In this document: piece after piece, positions 53,793 through 62,034 of the stretch
Position numbering within the stretch: the stretch's first letter is position 1
Layout: each line of letters opens with the position of its first letter
Assembly: GCF_006094435.1 (NCBI RefSeq)
Contig: NZ_CP034783.1
Coordinates: 2,011,001-2,075,000, forward strand
Length of the DNA stretch: 64,000 nucleotides
Source: Pseudomonas sp. MPC6
GTDB lineage: Bacteria > Pseudomonadota > Gammaproteobacteria > Pseudomonadales > Pseudomonadaceae
Direction of reading: 5' to 3'
The notes under the pieces: generated by a model
Databases searched by the model: none
Seen by the model: the letters and a program-made list of their open reading frames with translations, nothing else
Told to the model about the DNA's origin: nothing
Made by a program: the position numbers and the translations under genes

Positions 53793-54483
53793 GTCGGGCA
53801 TGAGTGATAAAGCAATCTTGAGCTGCCGCAACCTGGGCAAATCCTACGAGGAAGGCCCGGAGTCGGTCGAGGTCCTGGCCAACCTGCAACTGGAGTTGCA
53901 TCCGGGTGAGCGGGTGGCGATTGTCGGCACCTCGGGTTCGGGCAAAAGTACTTTGCTCAACCTGTTGGGCGGCCTCGACACGCCGACCAAGGGCAGCGTC
54001 TGGCTGGATGGCGAAGAGCTGTCGGCCTTGAGCGAGAAGAATCGCGGCCTGCTACGCAACCGGTCGCTGGGGTTCGTCTACCAGTTCCACCATTTGCTGC
54101 CGGAGTTCACCGCGCTGGAAAACGTCTGCATGCCGCTGCTGATCGGCAAGACGGCTATTCCAGAGGCGCGTAAACGGGCGACGGCGCTGCTGGAGCGGGT
54201 AGGGCTGGGCCATCGCCTGGAACACAAGCCGTCTGAACTGTCCGGTGGCGAACGCCAGCGCGTGGCCATCGCCCGTGCCCTGGTGAACCAGCCAGGCCTG
54301 GTGATGCTCGACGAGCCGACCGGCAACCTCGACTCCCACACCGCCCAGGGCATTCAGGATTTGATGCTGGAACTCAGCGTGTCGATGCGCACCGCGTTCC
54401 TGGTGGTGACCCACGACATGAACCTGGCCCGCCAGATGGATCGCGTCCTGCACTTGCAGGAAGGTTGCCTGACGCCCATCTGA
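53785..54483 (+). CDS. lolD: Lipoprotein-releasing ABC ATPase LolD
   Basis: A 232-residue ATPase: Walker [18 protein letters not shown]-loop region [14 protein letters not shown] (family-specific), signature [15 protein letters not shown] and Walker [12 protein letters not shown]. It powers LolC/E in sorting lipoproteins. ATG at 53785 has GGAGG 5 nt upstream and overlaps the last codons of lolC (8 nt), indicating translational coupling; a second ATG at 53800 is possible. A terminator-like hairpin follows before lolE. Confidence 0.97.
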   Translation: MSESGMSDKAILSCRNLGKSYEEGPESVEVLANLQLELHPGERVAIVGTSGSGKSTLLNLLGGLDTPTKGSVWLDGEELSALSEKNRGLLRNRSLGFVYQFHHLLPEFTALENVCMPLLIGKTAIPEARKRATALLERVGLGHRLEHKPSELSGGERQRVAIARALVNQPGLVMLDEPTGNLDSHTAQGIQDLMLELSVSMRTAFLVVTHDMNLARQMDRVLHLQEGCLTPI

Positions 54484-54492
54484 CTGGCCGCA

Positions 54493-54525
54493 ACCCGACG
54501 TCACTGAAGGGTGCGTCGGGTCTTT
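54493..54525 (+). terminator. Terminator-like hairpin between lolD and lolE
   Basis: ACCCGACG, 13-nt loop, CGTCGGGT followed by CTTTTATATTTAT: an 8-bp stem with a U-rich tail. It would separate lolCD from lolE, or act as an attenuator. Confidence 0.6.
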
Positions 54526-54549
54526 TATATTTATACGGTGCCCCTGCGA

Positions 54550-55794
54550 ATGTTCAGACCGTTATCGATCTTCATCGGCGCGCGCTATACCCGCGCCAAG
54601 CGCCGCAATCGCTTTGTTTCCTTCATCTCGATGACCTCGATGATCGGCCTCGCCCTGGGCGTGCTGGCGATGATCGTGGTGCTGTCGGTGATGAACGGCT
54701 TCCAGCGCGAAATGAGCTCGCGCATCCTCGGCATGGTGCCCCATGCGACCATCGTCGGCGTCAATCCGATCGATGATTGGCAGCCGGTGGCCGCCGCCGC
54801 GATGAAAAATCCCGAAGTGACCGCGGCCGTGCCGTTCACCGAGATGGAAGGCATGCTGTCCTACAAGGGCACGATGCAGCCGATCCAGGTCAGCGGGGTC
54901 GATCCGGCGCTGGAAGGCAAGGTCTCGATCGTCGCCCAGCACATCGTCCAGGGGCGTCTCGATGCCTTGAAACCGGGCGAGTTCGGCGTGGTGATCGGCG
55001 AGATCACGGCGCGGCGTTTCCGCTTGAACGTCGGCGACAAGATCACCTTGATCGTGCCGGAAGTCAGCACCGCACCGGGCGGGATCACCCCGCGCATGCA
55101 GCGGCTGAACGTGGTCGGCGTGTTCAAGGTCGGTGCCGAGCTGGATGGCTCGATGGCGCTGATCCACCTGGCCGATGCCGCGCAGATGCAGCGCTGGGAG
55201 CCGAATCAGGTGCAAAGCGTGCGCCTGGCGGTGAAGGATTTGTACGCGGCGCCCCAGGTCTCCAGCGAGGTGGCTGCGGGTCTCGGCAGTGCCTACCGGG
55301 CTGACGACTGGACCCACACCCAGGGCAGTCTGTTCAGCGCGATGAAGATGGAAAAAACCATGATCGGCCTGCTGTTGCTGATGATCGTCGCCGTGGCCGC
55401 GTTCAACATCATCGCGACCCTGATCATGGTGGTGAACGACAAGGGCGCGGACATTGCGATCCTGCGCACCATCGGTGCCACTCCTCGGCAGATCATGGCG
55501 ATCTTCATGGTCCAGGGCACGGTGATCGGGGTTGTCGGGACTTTGATCGGCGGTGTGCTGGGGGTGATTGCGGCGCTGAATGTCAGTGAGCTGGTGGGCT
55601 GGGTGGAGCGGGTGAGCGGGCAACACATCTTCAGTTCCGATGTGTATTTTGTCAGTAACCTGCCTTCGGAATTGCAGGGGGCGGATGTGCTGTTGATCTG
55701 CTCCGCCGGGTTCATCTTGAGCTTCCTGGCCACGGTTTATCCGGCCTGGCGTGCGGCGAAGACTGAGCCGGCTACCGCGCTGCGTTATTCGTAA
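54550..55794 (+). CDS. lolE: Lipoprotein-releasing ABC permease LolC/LolE family (second copy)
   Basis: A 414-residue paralogue of the first permease, strongly similar at both ends ([57 protein letters not shown]) and more divergent in the periplasmic domain. Pairs with LolC and LolD in the lipoprotein release complex. ATG at 54550 has no evident Shine-Dalgarno; an in-frame GTG at 54538 is an alternative. A U-rich hairpin and an AT-rich stretch lie directly upstream, so lolE may have its own promoter. A REPIN follows. Confidence 0.95.
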   Translation: MFRPLSIFIGARYTRAKRRNRFVSFISMTSMIGLALGVLAMIVVLSVMNGFQREMSSRILGMVPHATIVGVNPIDDWQPVAAAAMKNPEVTAAVPFTEMEGMLSYKGTMQPIQVSGVDPALEGKVSIVAQHIVQGRLDALKPGEFGVVIGEITARRFRLNVGDKITLIVPEVSTAPGGITPRMQRLNVVGVFKVGAELDGSMALIHLADAAQMQRWEPNQVQSVRLAVKDLYAAPQVSSEVAAGLGSAYRADDWTHTQGSLFSAMKMEKTMIGLLLLMIVAVAAFNIIATLIMVVNDKGADIAILRTIGATPRQIMAIFMVQGTVIGVVGTLIGGVLGVIAALNVSELVGWVERVSGQHIFSSDVYFVSNLPSELQGADVLLICSAGFILSFLATVYPAWRAAKTEPATALRYS

Positions 55795-55811
55795 GCCGTT
55801 ACACCGCTGGA

Positions 55812-55914
55812 CCCTGTAGGAGCTGGCTTGTCGGATCGCCGCACCGCAGCGAAGGCGGCCTTGAATCTTGCATCGATTTCGAGGGCCTCTTCGCTGGCAA
55901 GCCAGCTCCTACAA
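55812..55914. repeat. REPIN with an enlarged left arm
   Basis: The left REP is interrupted: CTGTAGGAGCTGGCTTGT, then CGGATCGCCGCACCG, then CAGCGAAGGCGG. The right REP is a normal class A. The inserted segment is the complement of that in the slt array at 16413-16430. Confidence 0.88.
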
Positions 55915-55923
55915 GGGATCAGA

Positions 55924-57273
55924 TCAATTCCCCCTCGGTAATTCGATCACAAACCTGGTCCACTCCTTTTCTGACTCACACCGAATCTGCCCCCCATGGG
56001 CCCGAATGATCGACCGGGTAATCGCCAACCCCAACCCCGCATGCTCACTGCTGCCTTCATGCCGTGCCGGATCGGCCCGATAAAACCGGTCAAACAAGCG
56101 CGGCAGCAACGTCCCGTCAATGCCTGCGCCGCTGTTCTCGACAGTCAGGCGCAACCCCTCAGGCTGTTCAACAAGCCGCACCCGGACCTCACCCTCAGCC
56201 GGGGTAAACCGCAACGCATTATCCAGCAGATTGGACAGCGCCCGCCGCAACATGCTGCGATCGCCCTCCATCCGCGCGCTGCCTTCACGGCTCAACCTGA
56301 CCTGCGCGTCCTCCGCCAACGGCGCAAAAAACTCCAGCAACAGATCCACTTCCTCCGCCAGTTCCAGCGGCTCGCGCCTGGGCATCAACAAGCCATGGTC
56401 CGCCTTGGCCAGGTACAGCATGTCGTTGACCAGTTGCGCCATCCATTGCAGTTCTTCGAGGTTGCTGTGCAGCGCTTCGCGATAATCCTCGATCGGCCGC
56501 GGGCGGGTGAGGGTGACCTGGGTGTGGGTCAGCAGGTTCGACAGCGGCGTGCGCAGTTCGTGGGCGATGTCGGCGGAGAACGCCGAGAGCCGCTGGAAAG
56601 AGTCGTCGAGGCGCCCGAGCATGGCGTTGAAGTGGTGGGCCATTTCCGCGAGTTCCGGCGGCATGTCAGTCTCGGGCAGGCGCGCATTGAGCGATTGCGC
56701 CGACACGCCGCGGGCCACCGCGCTCATGCGCCGCAACGGGCGCAACCCGCTACGCGCGGCCCAGGCACCGAGCAGGGCGGTGGCCAGGGCCGACAGGCCC
56801 ACGGTCAGCCAGATCAGGTGCTGCATGCGTTGCAGGAAGTGCTGGTGATGGGTGATGTCCAACAACAGGGTCAGCTGCGGCGAGTCGGGTCGGTCGGGGA
56901 ACAACGGCGCCTTCAACACGCGATAGTCGGTGCCGGCGTCGTTGAGGGTCGACAGGCCCGGTTGCTGGGGCAGCTTGTCCGGCAGGCGCGGCGAACTGTC
57001 ATACCAGCGCCGGCCATCGCTGCCGGTAATCCGCAGTGACAAATCCGCTTGCCGGCTCAACTCATCCGCCAGTCTGACGTCACTCTCGCTCGATTGCAGA
57101 TCCTGAAGCGCACGGCGCAGGCCGATCAGCTTGCCGTCGAGCAATTGCTGATCCAGCTCGACGAAGTGCGCCTCGCTGGCGCGACTGAACAGCACCCCGG
57201 CGAACAGTGAAACCACGGCAGTGCAGGCGGCAAACAACAGCGCCAGGCGACTGCTCAGCGACAGTCGACGCAT
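55924..57273 (-). CDS. Heavy-metal-type sensor histidine kinase (CopS/CinS-like)
   Basis: A 449-residue membrane kinase. First membrane helix about 10-30 (LALLFAACTAVVSLFAGVLF), periplasmic sensor about 31-155, second helix about 156-176 (LTVGLSALATALLGAWAA), then HAMP. H-box SADIAHELRTPLSNLLTH, N-box LSNLLDNALRF, and ATP-lid HAGLGLAITRSIIRAHGG are complete. It starts within the stop codon of the response regulator (TGATG overlap), so the pair is translationally coupled. Divergence from a cupredoxin gene supports copper sensing, but the ligand is inferred. Confidence 0.93.
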   Translation of the reverse strand: MRRLSLSSRLALLFAACTAVVSLFAGVLFSRASEAHFVELDQQLLDGKLIGLRRALQDLQSSESDVRLADELSRQADLSLRITGSDGRRWYDSSPRLPDKLPQQPGLSTLNDAGTDYRVLKAPLFPDRPDSPQLTLLLDITHHQHFLQRMQHLIWLTVGLSALATALLGAWAARSGLRPLRRMSAVARGVSAQSLNARLPETDMPPELAEMAHHFNAMLGRLDDSFQRLSAFSADIAHELRTPLSNLLTHTQVTLTRPRPIEDYREALHSNLEELQWMAQLVNDMLYLAKADHGLLMPRREPLELAEEVDLLLEFFAPLAEDAQVRLSREGSARMEGDRSMLRRALSNLLDNALRFTPAEGEVRVRLVEQPEGLRLTVENSGAGIDGTLLPRLFDRFYRADPARHEGSSEHAGLGLAITRSIIRAHGGQIRCESEKEWTRFVIELPRGN

Positions 57274-57953
57274 CAGGCCTGGCGCTCTTCAAGCACGTAA
57301 CCCATGCCGCGCACGGTGTGGATCAGCTTGTTCGGAAACTCATCGTCGATTTTCAGGCGTAGACGGCGGATCGCCACCTCGATGACGTTGGTGTCGCTGT
57401 CGAAATTCATGTCCCAGACCTGGGAGGCGATCAGTGACTTGGGCAGGACTTCGCCCTGGCGCCGCAGGAGCATTTCCAGCAGGGCAAACTCCTTGGCGGT
57501 CAGGTCGATGCGCTGACCGCTGCGTTCGACCCGGCGGCGGATCAGGTCCAGGCGCAAGTCGGCCAGGTGCAGGCTGGTTTCCTGGGGGGTGGCGCTGCCG
57601 CGACGCAACAGGCTGCGGACCCGGGCCAGCAGTTCGGAGAAGGCGAAGGGTTTGACCAGGTAATCGTCGGCCCCCAGCTCCAGGCCGTGGACCCTGTCCT
57701 CCACCGCGTCACGGGCGGTCAGAAAAAGTACCGGGGTGTCGAGGCCGGCGCCGCGCACCGCCTGCAGAATCTGCCAGCCATCGCGGCCGGGCAGCATCAC
57801 ATCGAGAATCAACAGCGCGTAATCGCCGCTCAGTGCCAGTTGCTGGCCGGTGCTGCCGTCGGCCACCAGTTCGGTGTTGAACCCGGCCTCGGTCAGGCCC
57901 TGGCGCAAGTAGTGGCCGGTTTTCGGTTGGTCTTCGACGATCAGCAGTTTCAT
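57273..57953 (-). CDS. OmpR-family heavy-metal response regulator (CopR/CinR-like)
   Basis: A 226-residue regulator. Receiver about 1-115 with phospho-acceptor Asp in [14 protein letters not shown], Thr in PVLFLTARD and Lys in [10 protein letters not shown]-terminal winged helix with [20 protein letters not shown] and [18 protein letters not shown]. The ATG at 57951-57953 faces the cupredoxin gene across 155 bp, which holds a 9-bp inverted repeat. The resemblance to CopR/CinR/CusR is from memory of the family; the metal is an inference. Confidence 0.94.
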   Translation of the reverse strand: MKLLIVEDQPKTGHYLRQGLTEAGFNTELVADGSTGQQLALSGDYALLILDVMLPGRDGWQILQAVRGAGLDTPVLFLTARDAVEDRVHGLELGADDYLVKPFAFSELLARVRSLLRRGSATPQETSLHLADLRLDLIRRRVERSGQRIDLTAKEFALLEMLLRRQGEVLPKSLIASQVWDMNFDSDTNVIEVAIRRLRLKIDDEFPNKLIHTVRGMGYVLEERQA

Positions 57954-58012
57954 GGGCGACTCGGGGCAGATGGAACGAACGCTTTATACCGTGGGCAGCA
58001 TCGGTACAGGCC

Positions 58013-58045
58013 AACCTGACAAAGTTGTAATCTGGGTGTCAGGTT
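58013..58045. promoter_or_regulatory. Candidate metal-responsive operator
   Basis: AACCTGACA (58013-58021) and TGTCAGGTT (58037-58045) are perfect 9-bp complements with a 15-bp centre (AAGTTGTAATCTGGG). They lie between the divergent regulator and cupredoxin genes. TGACA/TGTCA half-sites are also typical of CopR/CusR-type operators. Confidence 0.6.
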
Positions 58046-58108
58046 GTCGGCAGCGGTAGCAGTTTAGAGTTTTCCACAGGCTGAACCTTATCTTGTTGGA
58101 GTACGACC

Positions 58109-58630
58109 ATGTTTTTGCGCAAATCTCTGATGCTGGCCGCGTGTTTGCTGACGCTGGGCTCACCGGTGTGGGCATCGCCGGCGCATACCTTCGACTTCGG
58201 CCAACCGGCGCCGGCCGCCAAGGCAACCCGCAGCGTTGAAGTGGTGATGGGCGACATGTCGTTCACGCCCAAAGCGATCGAGATCAAGGCCGGTGAGACG
58301 GTGCGCTTCGTGCTGGTAAATAAAGGCAAGTTGCTGCACGAATTCAACCTTGGCGACGCGGCGATGCACGCCAGGCACCAGCAGGAAATGCTGAAGATGC
58401 AGCAAAGCGGCATGCTTACGCCTACAGGCATGAAGGAAATGGACCACGGCTCAATGCCCGGTATGGATCATGGCATGAAGCACGACGACCCCAACAGCGT
58501 GCTGGTTGAGCCGGGCAAAACCGCCGAACTGACCTGGATCTTCACCAAGGCCACCAGCCTGGAATTCGCCTGCAACATCCCCGGGCATTATCAGGCGGGC
58601 ATGGTCGGCCAGTTGACTGTAGATCCGTAG
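58109..58630 (+). CDS. Periplasmic cupredoxin with Met/His-rich insert (CopI/CinA-like)
   Basis: A 173-residue exported protein: signal peptide about 1-22 (ending VWA), then one cupredoxin domain. Probable type-1 copper ligands are H77 (LLHEFN), C155, H160 and M165 (FACNIPGHYQAGM). Between the first ligand and the rest lies a Met/His-rich loop, residues 86-125 (MHARHQQEMLKM; MDHGSMPGMDHGMKHDD), typical of copper-binding proteins in resistance loci. ATG at 58109 has TTGGAG upstream. Divergent from the two-component system, which probably controls it. Copper buffering or oxidation in the periplasm is the likely role. Confidence 0.9.
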   Translation: MFLRKSLMLAACLLTLGSPVWASPAHTFDFGQPAPAAKATRSVEVVMGDMSFTPKAIEIKAGETVRFVLVNKGKLLHEFNLGDAAMHARHQQEMLKMQQSGMLTPTGMKEMDHGSMPGMDHGMKHDDPNSVLVEPGKTAELTWIFTKATSLEFACNIPGHYQAGMVGQLTVDP

Positions 58631-58833
58631 ATCCGTAGTCCTCGTAGGACCTGTGGGACCTGTGGGACCTGTAGGAGCTGTCGAGTGAAACGAGGCTGCG
58701 ATCTTTCAAGGGCACCCCCGGCACTTTGAATTTGTAGGAGCGAGCTTGCTCGCGATGGACCCAAGGGCGCCGCGTTCAACCAGTCAACACGCGTTATCGT
58801 TAACGACCATCGCGAGCAAGCTTGCTCCTACAG
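58619..58833. repeat. Short direct repeats and a REPIN
   Basis: 58619-58639 repeats GTAGATCC twice or more, overlapping the end of the cupredoxin gene. 58646-58675 repeats GGGACCTGT three times. 58733-58833 is a class-B REPIN whose loop has the common motif in reverse (CGCGTTATCGTTAACGACC). Confidence 0.8.
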
Positions 58834-58883
58834 CAAGCGCAAACACTGGTAGAATCCACTGATTCTTCAGTCAGGTTTCCGCC

Positions 58884-59714
58884 ATGCATCCCGCAGCCGA
58901 ACACTCGCCGCTGGGCAAATCCAGTGAATATATCGCCACCTACACGCCGTCCTTGCTGTTCCCGATCCCGCGCACCGCGAAATGGGCCGAGCTGGGCCTG
59001 ACGGCGGAGACCTTGCCCTACAAGGGCGTGGACTTCTGGAACTGCTTCGAGCTGTCGTGGCTGTTGCCGTCGGGCAAACCGGTGGTGGCGATCGGCGAGT
59101 TCAGCATTCCGGCGGATTCACCAAACATCATCGAATCCAAGTCGTTCAAGCTGTACCTGAACTCCCTGAACCAGACGCCGTTTGCCGATAACGCCAGCCT
59201 GCAAGCCACGCTGGTGAAGGACCTGTCGGCCGCGGCCGGCAAACCGGTCGGCGTGCGCATTCGCCGCCTGCAAGAAGTTGAAGCCGAAGGCGTCGTGGCA
59301 TTGCCGGGCGTGTGCATCGATGATCTGGACATCAGCGTCAGCAACTATGAGCACCCGCGTCCGGAGCTGCTGCGTTGCGACGAGTCGCGCATCGTCGAGG
59401 AGAGCGTGCACAGCCACTTGCTCAAATCCAACTGCCCGGTCACCAGCCAGCCGGACTGGGGCAGCGTGGCGGTGGAGTACCGTGGCGCGGCGCTGGACCA
59501 CGCCAGTTTGCTCGAGTACATCGTCAGCTTCCGCCAGCATTCGGACTTCCATGAGCAGTGTGTGGAGCGGATCTTCCTCGACCTGCAGCGGCTGCTGAAG
59601 CCGCAGAAACTGACGGTGTATGCACGGTATGTGCGCCGTGGCGGGCTGGATATCAATCCGTATCGCAGTACCGAAGAAGTGCAACTGCCGAACCACCGCC
59701 TGGTCCGCCAATAA
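58884..59714 (+). CDS. queF: NADPH-dependent 7-cyano-7-deazaguanine reductase QueF
   Basis: A 276-residue long-form (bimodular, E. coli type) QueF, reducing preQ0 to preQ1 for queuosine in tRNA. The NADPH-binding QueF motif is [15 protein letters not shown] in the N-terminal half. The catalytic Cys and Asp are in [18 protein letters not shown] in the C-terminal half. ATG at 58884. Monocistronic between REPINs. Confidence 0.97.
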   Translation: MHPAAEHSPLGKSSEYIATYTPSLLFPIPRTAKWAELGLTAETLPYKGVDFWNCFELSWLLPSGKPVVAIGEFSIPADSPNIIESKSFKLYLNSLNQTPFADNASLQATLVKDLSAAAGKPVGVRIRRLQEVEAEGVVALPGVCIDDLDISVSNYEHPRPELLRCDESRIVEESVHSHLLKSNCPVTSQPDWGSVAVEYRGAALDHASLLEYIVSFRQHSDFHEQCVERIFLDLQRLLKPQKLTVYARYVRRGGLDINPYRSTEEVQLPNHRLVRQ

Positions 59715-59720
59715 CGCCCC

Positions 59721-59815
59721 CCCTGTAGGAGCTGGCGTGCCAGCGAAGAGGCCGTCACATTCAACATCAATGGTGACTGATGCTCCGCCTTCGCTGGCAA
59801 GCCAGCTCCTACAGG
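59721..59815. repeat. REPIN after queF
   Basis: Class-A REP pair (left arm TGTAGGAGCTGGCGTGCCAG carries one T-to-G... class-typical substitution) with loop ACATTCAACATCAATGGTGA. Confidence 0.85.
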
Positions 59816-59841
59816 GGATCGCGTTTCAAGTCGCAGATATC

Positions 59842-59874
59842 AAAAAGCCCCGCCATCGCTGGCAGGGCTTTTTT
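59842..59874. terminator. Bidirectional terminator queF / DUF4404 gene
   Basis: AAAAAGCCCCGCCA, loop, TGGCAGGGCTTTTTT between convergent genes; A-run and T-run allow both directions. Confidence 0.93.
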
Positions 59875-59886
59875 GCATCCAGGGAA

Positions 59887-60150
59887 TCAGATCCCCATAT
59901 TGCCCAACGCCTGCACAATATTACGCAAGGTGCCGGCCAGGGTCGGATGTTCGAGTTCGAAGCGTTCGACAGCCAGATTCACATTATCGGAAAGGCTGGA
60001 ATCCTGGGTTTTGGTTTCAAGTTCAAGCTCAAGCTCGATCTGCTGCATCAGCTTGTGCAGGTCATCGCGCTCGAGTTCGGTCAGCGGTGGATTCTGTTCC
60101 AATTGCTCGCGCAGGGTATTGAGCTGTTCTTGCAGTTCGCGGGCAGGCAT
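59887..60150 (-). CDS. DUF4404 family protein
   Basis: An 87-residue, almost entirely helical protein with heptad-like pattern (MPARELQEQLNTLREQLEQN; LMQQIELELELETK), probably a coiled coil. ATG at 60148-60150 has AAAAGGAAG upstream; 16 further in-frame codons are possible. It shares a bidirectional terminator with queF. Matches DUF4404 from memory; function unknown. Confidence 0.85.
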   Translation of the reverse strand: MPARELQEQLNTLREQLEQNPPLTELERDDLHKLMQQIELELELETKTQDSSLSDNVNLAVERFELEHPTLAGTLRNIVQALGNMGI

Positions 60151-60273
60151 GGTGTTCTTCCTTTTATCGATAGGCACTGGCATAGACCGCAGCGGCACGC
60201 CAAAGGTCTATGGCTGTCCTTTAGATTAATCCACTCCCGCGCAACCTGCATACGTTCATCGGTGGGGAGGTGT

Positions 60274-60894
60274 TCAGGGCTTCTCGCCCTTGAGCCGGCG
60301 CAGGCGGATGTCGGCCAGGCAGGTGTCAAGTTCGCCGAGGTGATCGATCACCGAATGCACACCCAGGCCGAACAGGTGCACCGTGGCCTTGCCGCGTTTG
60401 ATGTCCCGTTCCTGCTGGGTCAATGCCTGCCATTCGTTGGGCGCCAGCCCGCAGAGCGAACCGCAGGAGGCCAGGCCGATCGTCCACAATCCGGCATTCA
60501 ACCCCGATTGCAGCAAGCGCGGTTCGCCGCTGACCAGCACGCAACCCTCCAGGCGCTCCACATTCAAGCGCATCAATGCTTGCCAGCAGGCATCGGGGGC
60601 CGGCCACGGATTGATTGTTGCAAGGTGTTGCGATGGAATTATCCATTCCGGCAGGGCGGCGGCCAGGGAATGGCAGAGGGCAGGGGGCAGTTCATCGAGC
60701 CAGGCGCAGGGAATCCGTTGCCCTTGCAAATTGTGCAGGCTCTCCAGGGCGCCGGGCGTGACCTCGGCCTGTTCGCTGGCGTGGCTGCCGTGACGGTGCG
60801 TGCGGGCGCCGAAATCCACCAGGCAACCACTGAGGCCGAACAGCACGGCGGTCAGGCTGGGTGCAGCGAGGGGCAAGGTTTCGGCGTGCGGCAT
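60274..60894 (-). CDS. Degenerate phosphonatase-like HAD protein (PA2803-like)
   Basis: A 206-residue HAD-fold protein resembling phosphonoacetaldehyde hydrolase (PhnX, about 270 residues) but shorter. The first motif, in PhnX FDWAGTTVDFG, reads FGLSGCLVDFG here, so the Asp nucleophile is Gly20. The cap domain that carries the Schiff-base Lys in PhnX is reduced to a short His-rich link (ARTHRHGSHASEQ). The metal-binding GDTxxD segment appears as SGEPRL. Hydrolase chemistry is therefore unlikely; a binding or regulatory role is inferred. ATG at 60892-60894 has AGGGA upstream. The position near mlaA-rssB matches PA2803 in P. aeruginosa. Confidence 0.82.
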   Translation of the reverse strand: MPHAETLPLAAPSLTAVLFGLSGCLVDFGARTHRHGSHASEQAEVTPGALESLHNLQGQRIPCAWLDELPPALCHSLAAALPEWIIPSQHLATINPWPAPDACWQALMRLNVERLEGCVLVSGEPRLLQSGLNAGLWTIGLASCGSLCGLAPNEWQALTQQERDIKRGKATVHLFGLGVHSVIDHLGELDTCLADIRLRRLKGEKP

Positions 60895-61028
60895 ATTAAC
60901 GTCCCTGAAATAGTTTCAAGGCTAGGGGCCGATGGTGACAGTTACGTGACATCGCGGTGAATCGCCGAACATCATCGCCAATCTGTTACCTGGAATGCAC
61001 GATGCTGCCTAAAGCGACTATTCCGTCT

Positions 61029-61034
61029 TATACT
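61029..61034 (+). promoter_or_regulatory. Candidate -10 box for mlaA
   Basis: TATACT, 59 nt upstream of the mlaA start; the AAGGAG Shine-Dalgarno is at about 61080-61085. Confidence 0.35.
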
Positions 61035-61092
61035 AGCCAGCTTATCGCTTGGGCCCCTGCGCCCGCGCCAGTAACAATCCAAGGAGTTTTCT

Positions 61093-61782
61093 ATGCGCTG
61101 GAGCAATCATCTAGCTCGGCTTTCTGTGTGCGCCAGTGTGCTGGTGGTTCCGTTCGTTGCCCAGGCCGCCACCGAAGAAGATCCTTGGGAAAGCGTCAAC
61201 CGCCCGATCTACAAGTTCAACGACGTGCTCGACACCTATGCCCTGAAGCCCTTGGCTCAAGGCTACCAGTTCGTGACGCCGCAGTTCCTCGAAGACGGCA
61301 TCCACAACATGTTCCGCAACGTCGGTGACGTCACCAACCTGGCCAACGACCTCTTGCAGGCCAAGCCGGCCGCCGCCGGTGTCGACACTGCGCGCCTGAT
61401 CTTCAACACCACTTTCGGCGTGCTGGGCTTCTTCGACGTGGGCACCAAGATGGGCCTGCAGCGCAACGACGAAGACTTCGGCCAGACTCTCGGTTACTGG
61501 GGCATGGGCAGCGGGCCTTACGTGATGCTGCCTTTTCTGGGCCCAAGCACCCTGCGTGACGCGCCGTCCAAGTATGTCGACGGCTACACCGGCCCCTACC
61601 GCTACATGGACGACGTATCGCTGCGTAACTCGATCATGGGCCTTTACATCATCGACACCCGCGCCAGCCTGCTGTCGGCCGAGAAGCTGATCAGCGGCGA
61701 CAAATACACCTTCATCCGGAATGCGTACCTGCAGAATCGCGAATTCCGGGTCAAGGACGGCCAGGTCGAAGACGATTTCTGA
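61093..61782 (+). CDS. mlaA: Outer-membrane lipid asymmetry protein MlaA (VacJ)
   Basis: A 229-residue MlaA/VacJ domain protein: EDPWESVNRPIYKFNDVLD, the helix RNVGDVTNLANDLLQ, TFGVLGFFDVGTKMGL and GPYVMLPFLGPSTLRD. MlaA sits in the outer membrane with porins and hands misplaced phospholipids to MlaC. The signal peptide (1-25, ending AQA) looks like signal peptidase I type: the only early Cys (C13, context LSVCAS) does not form a lipobox, unlike E. coli MlaA. ATG at 61093 with AAGGAG upstream. Fits PA2800 position. Confidence 0.95.
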   Translation: MRWSNHLARLSVCASVLVVPFVAQAATEEDPWESVNRPIYKFNDVLDTYALKPLAQGYQFVTPQFLEDGIHNMFRNVGDVTNLANDLLQAKPAAAGVDTARLIFNTTFGVLGFFDVGTKMGLQRNDEDFGQTLGYWGMGSGPYVMLPFLGPSTLRDAPSKYVDGYTGPYRYMDDVSLRNSIMGLYIIDTRASLLSAEKLISGDKYTFIRNAYLQNREFRVKDGQVEDDF

Positions 61783-61786
61783 TCTT

Positions 61787-62023
61787 CGCAGGAGCAAGTT
61801 CGCTCGCGATGGACGCCAACGATAACGCGCGCTCCCTGAACAAACGCAACACCCTGTAGGAGCGAGCTCGCTCGCGATGGACGCCAACGATAACGCGCGC
61901 TCCCTGAACAAACGCAACACCCTGTAGGAGCAAGCTCGCTCGCGATGGACGTCAACGATAACGCGTATTTCCTGAATAAACGCGTCGCCCTTGAGACCAT
62001 CGCGAGCAAGCTCGCTCCTACAG
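61787..62023. repeat. Tandem class-B REP cluster after mlaA
   Basis: Three direct REPs (about 61787, 61857 and 61923; e.g. GTAGGAGCGAGCTCGCTCGC) separated by a conserved 50-bp spacer (GACGCCAACGATAACGCGCG), closed by one inverted REP ending at 62023. Period about 66-70 bp. Confidence 0.88.
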
Positions 62024-62034
62024 TTGTTTAATTC

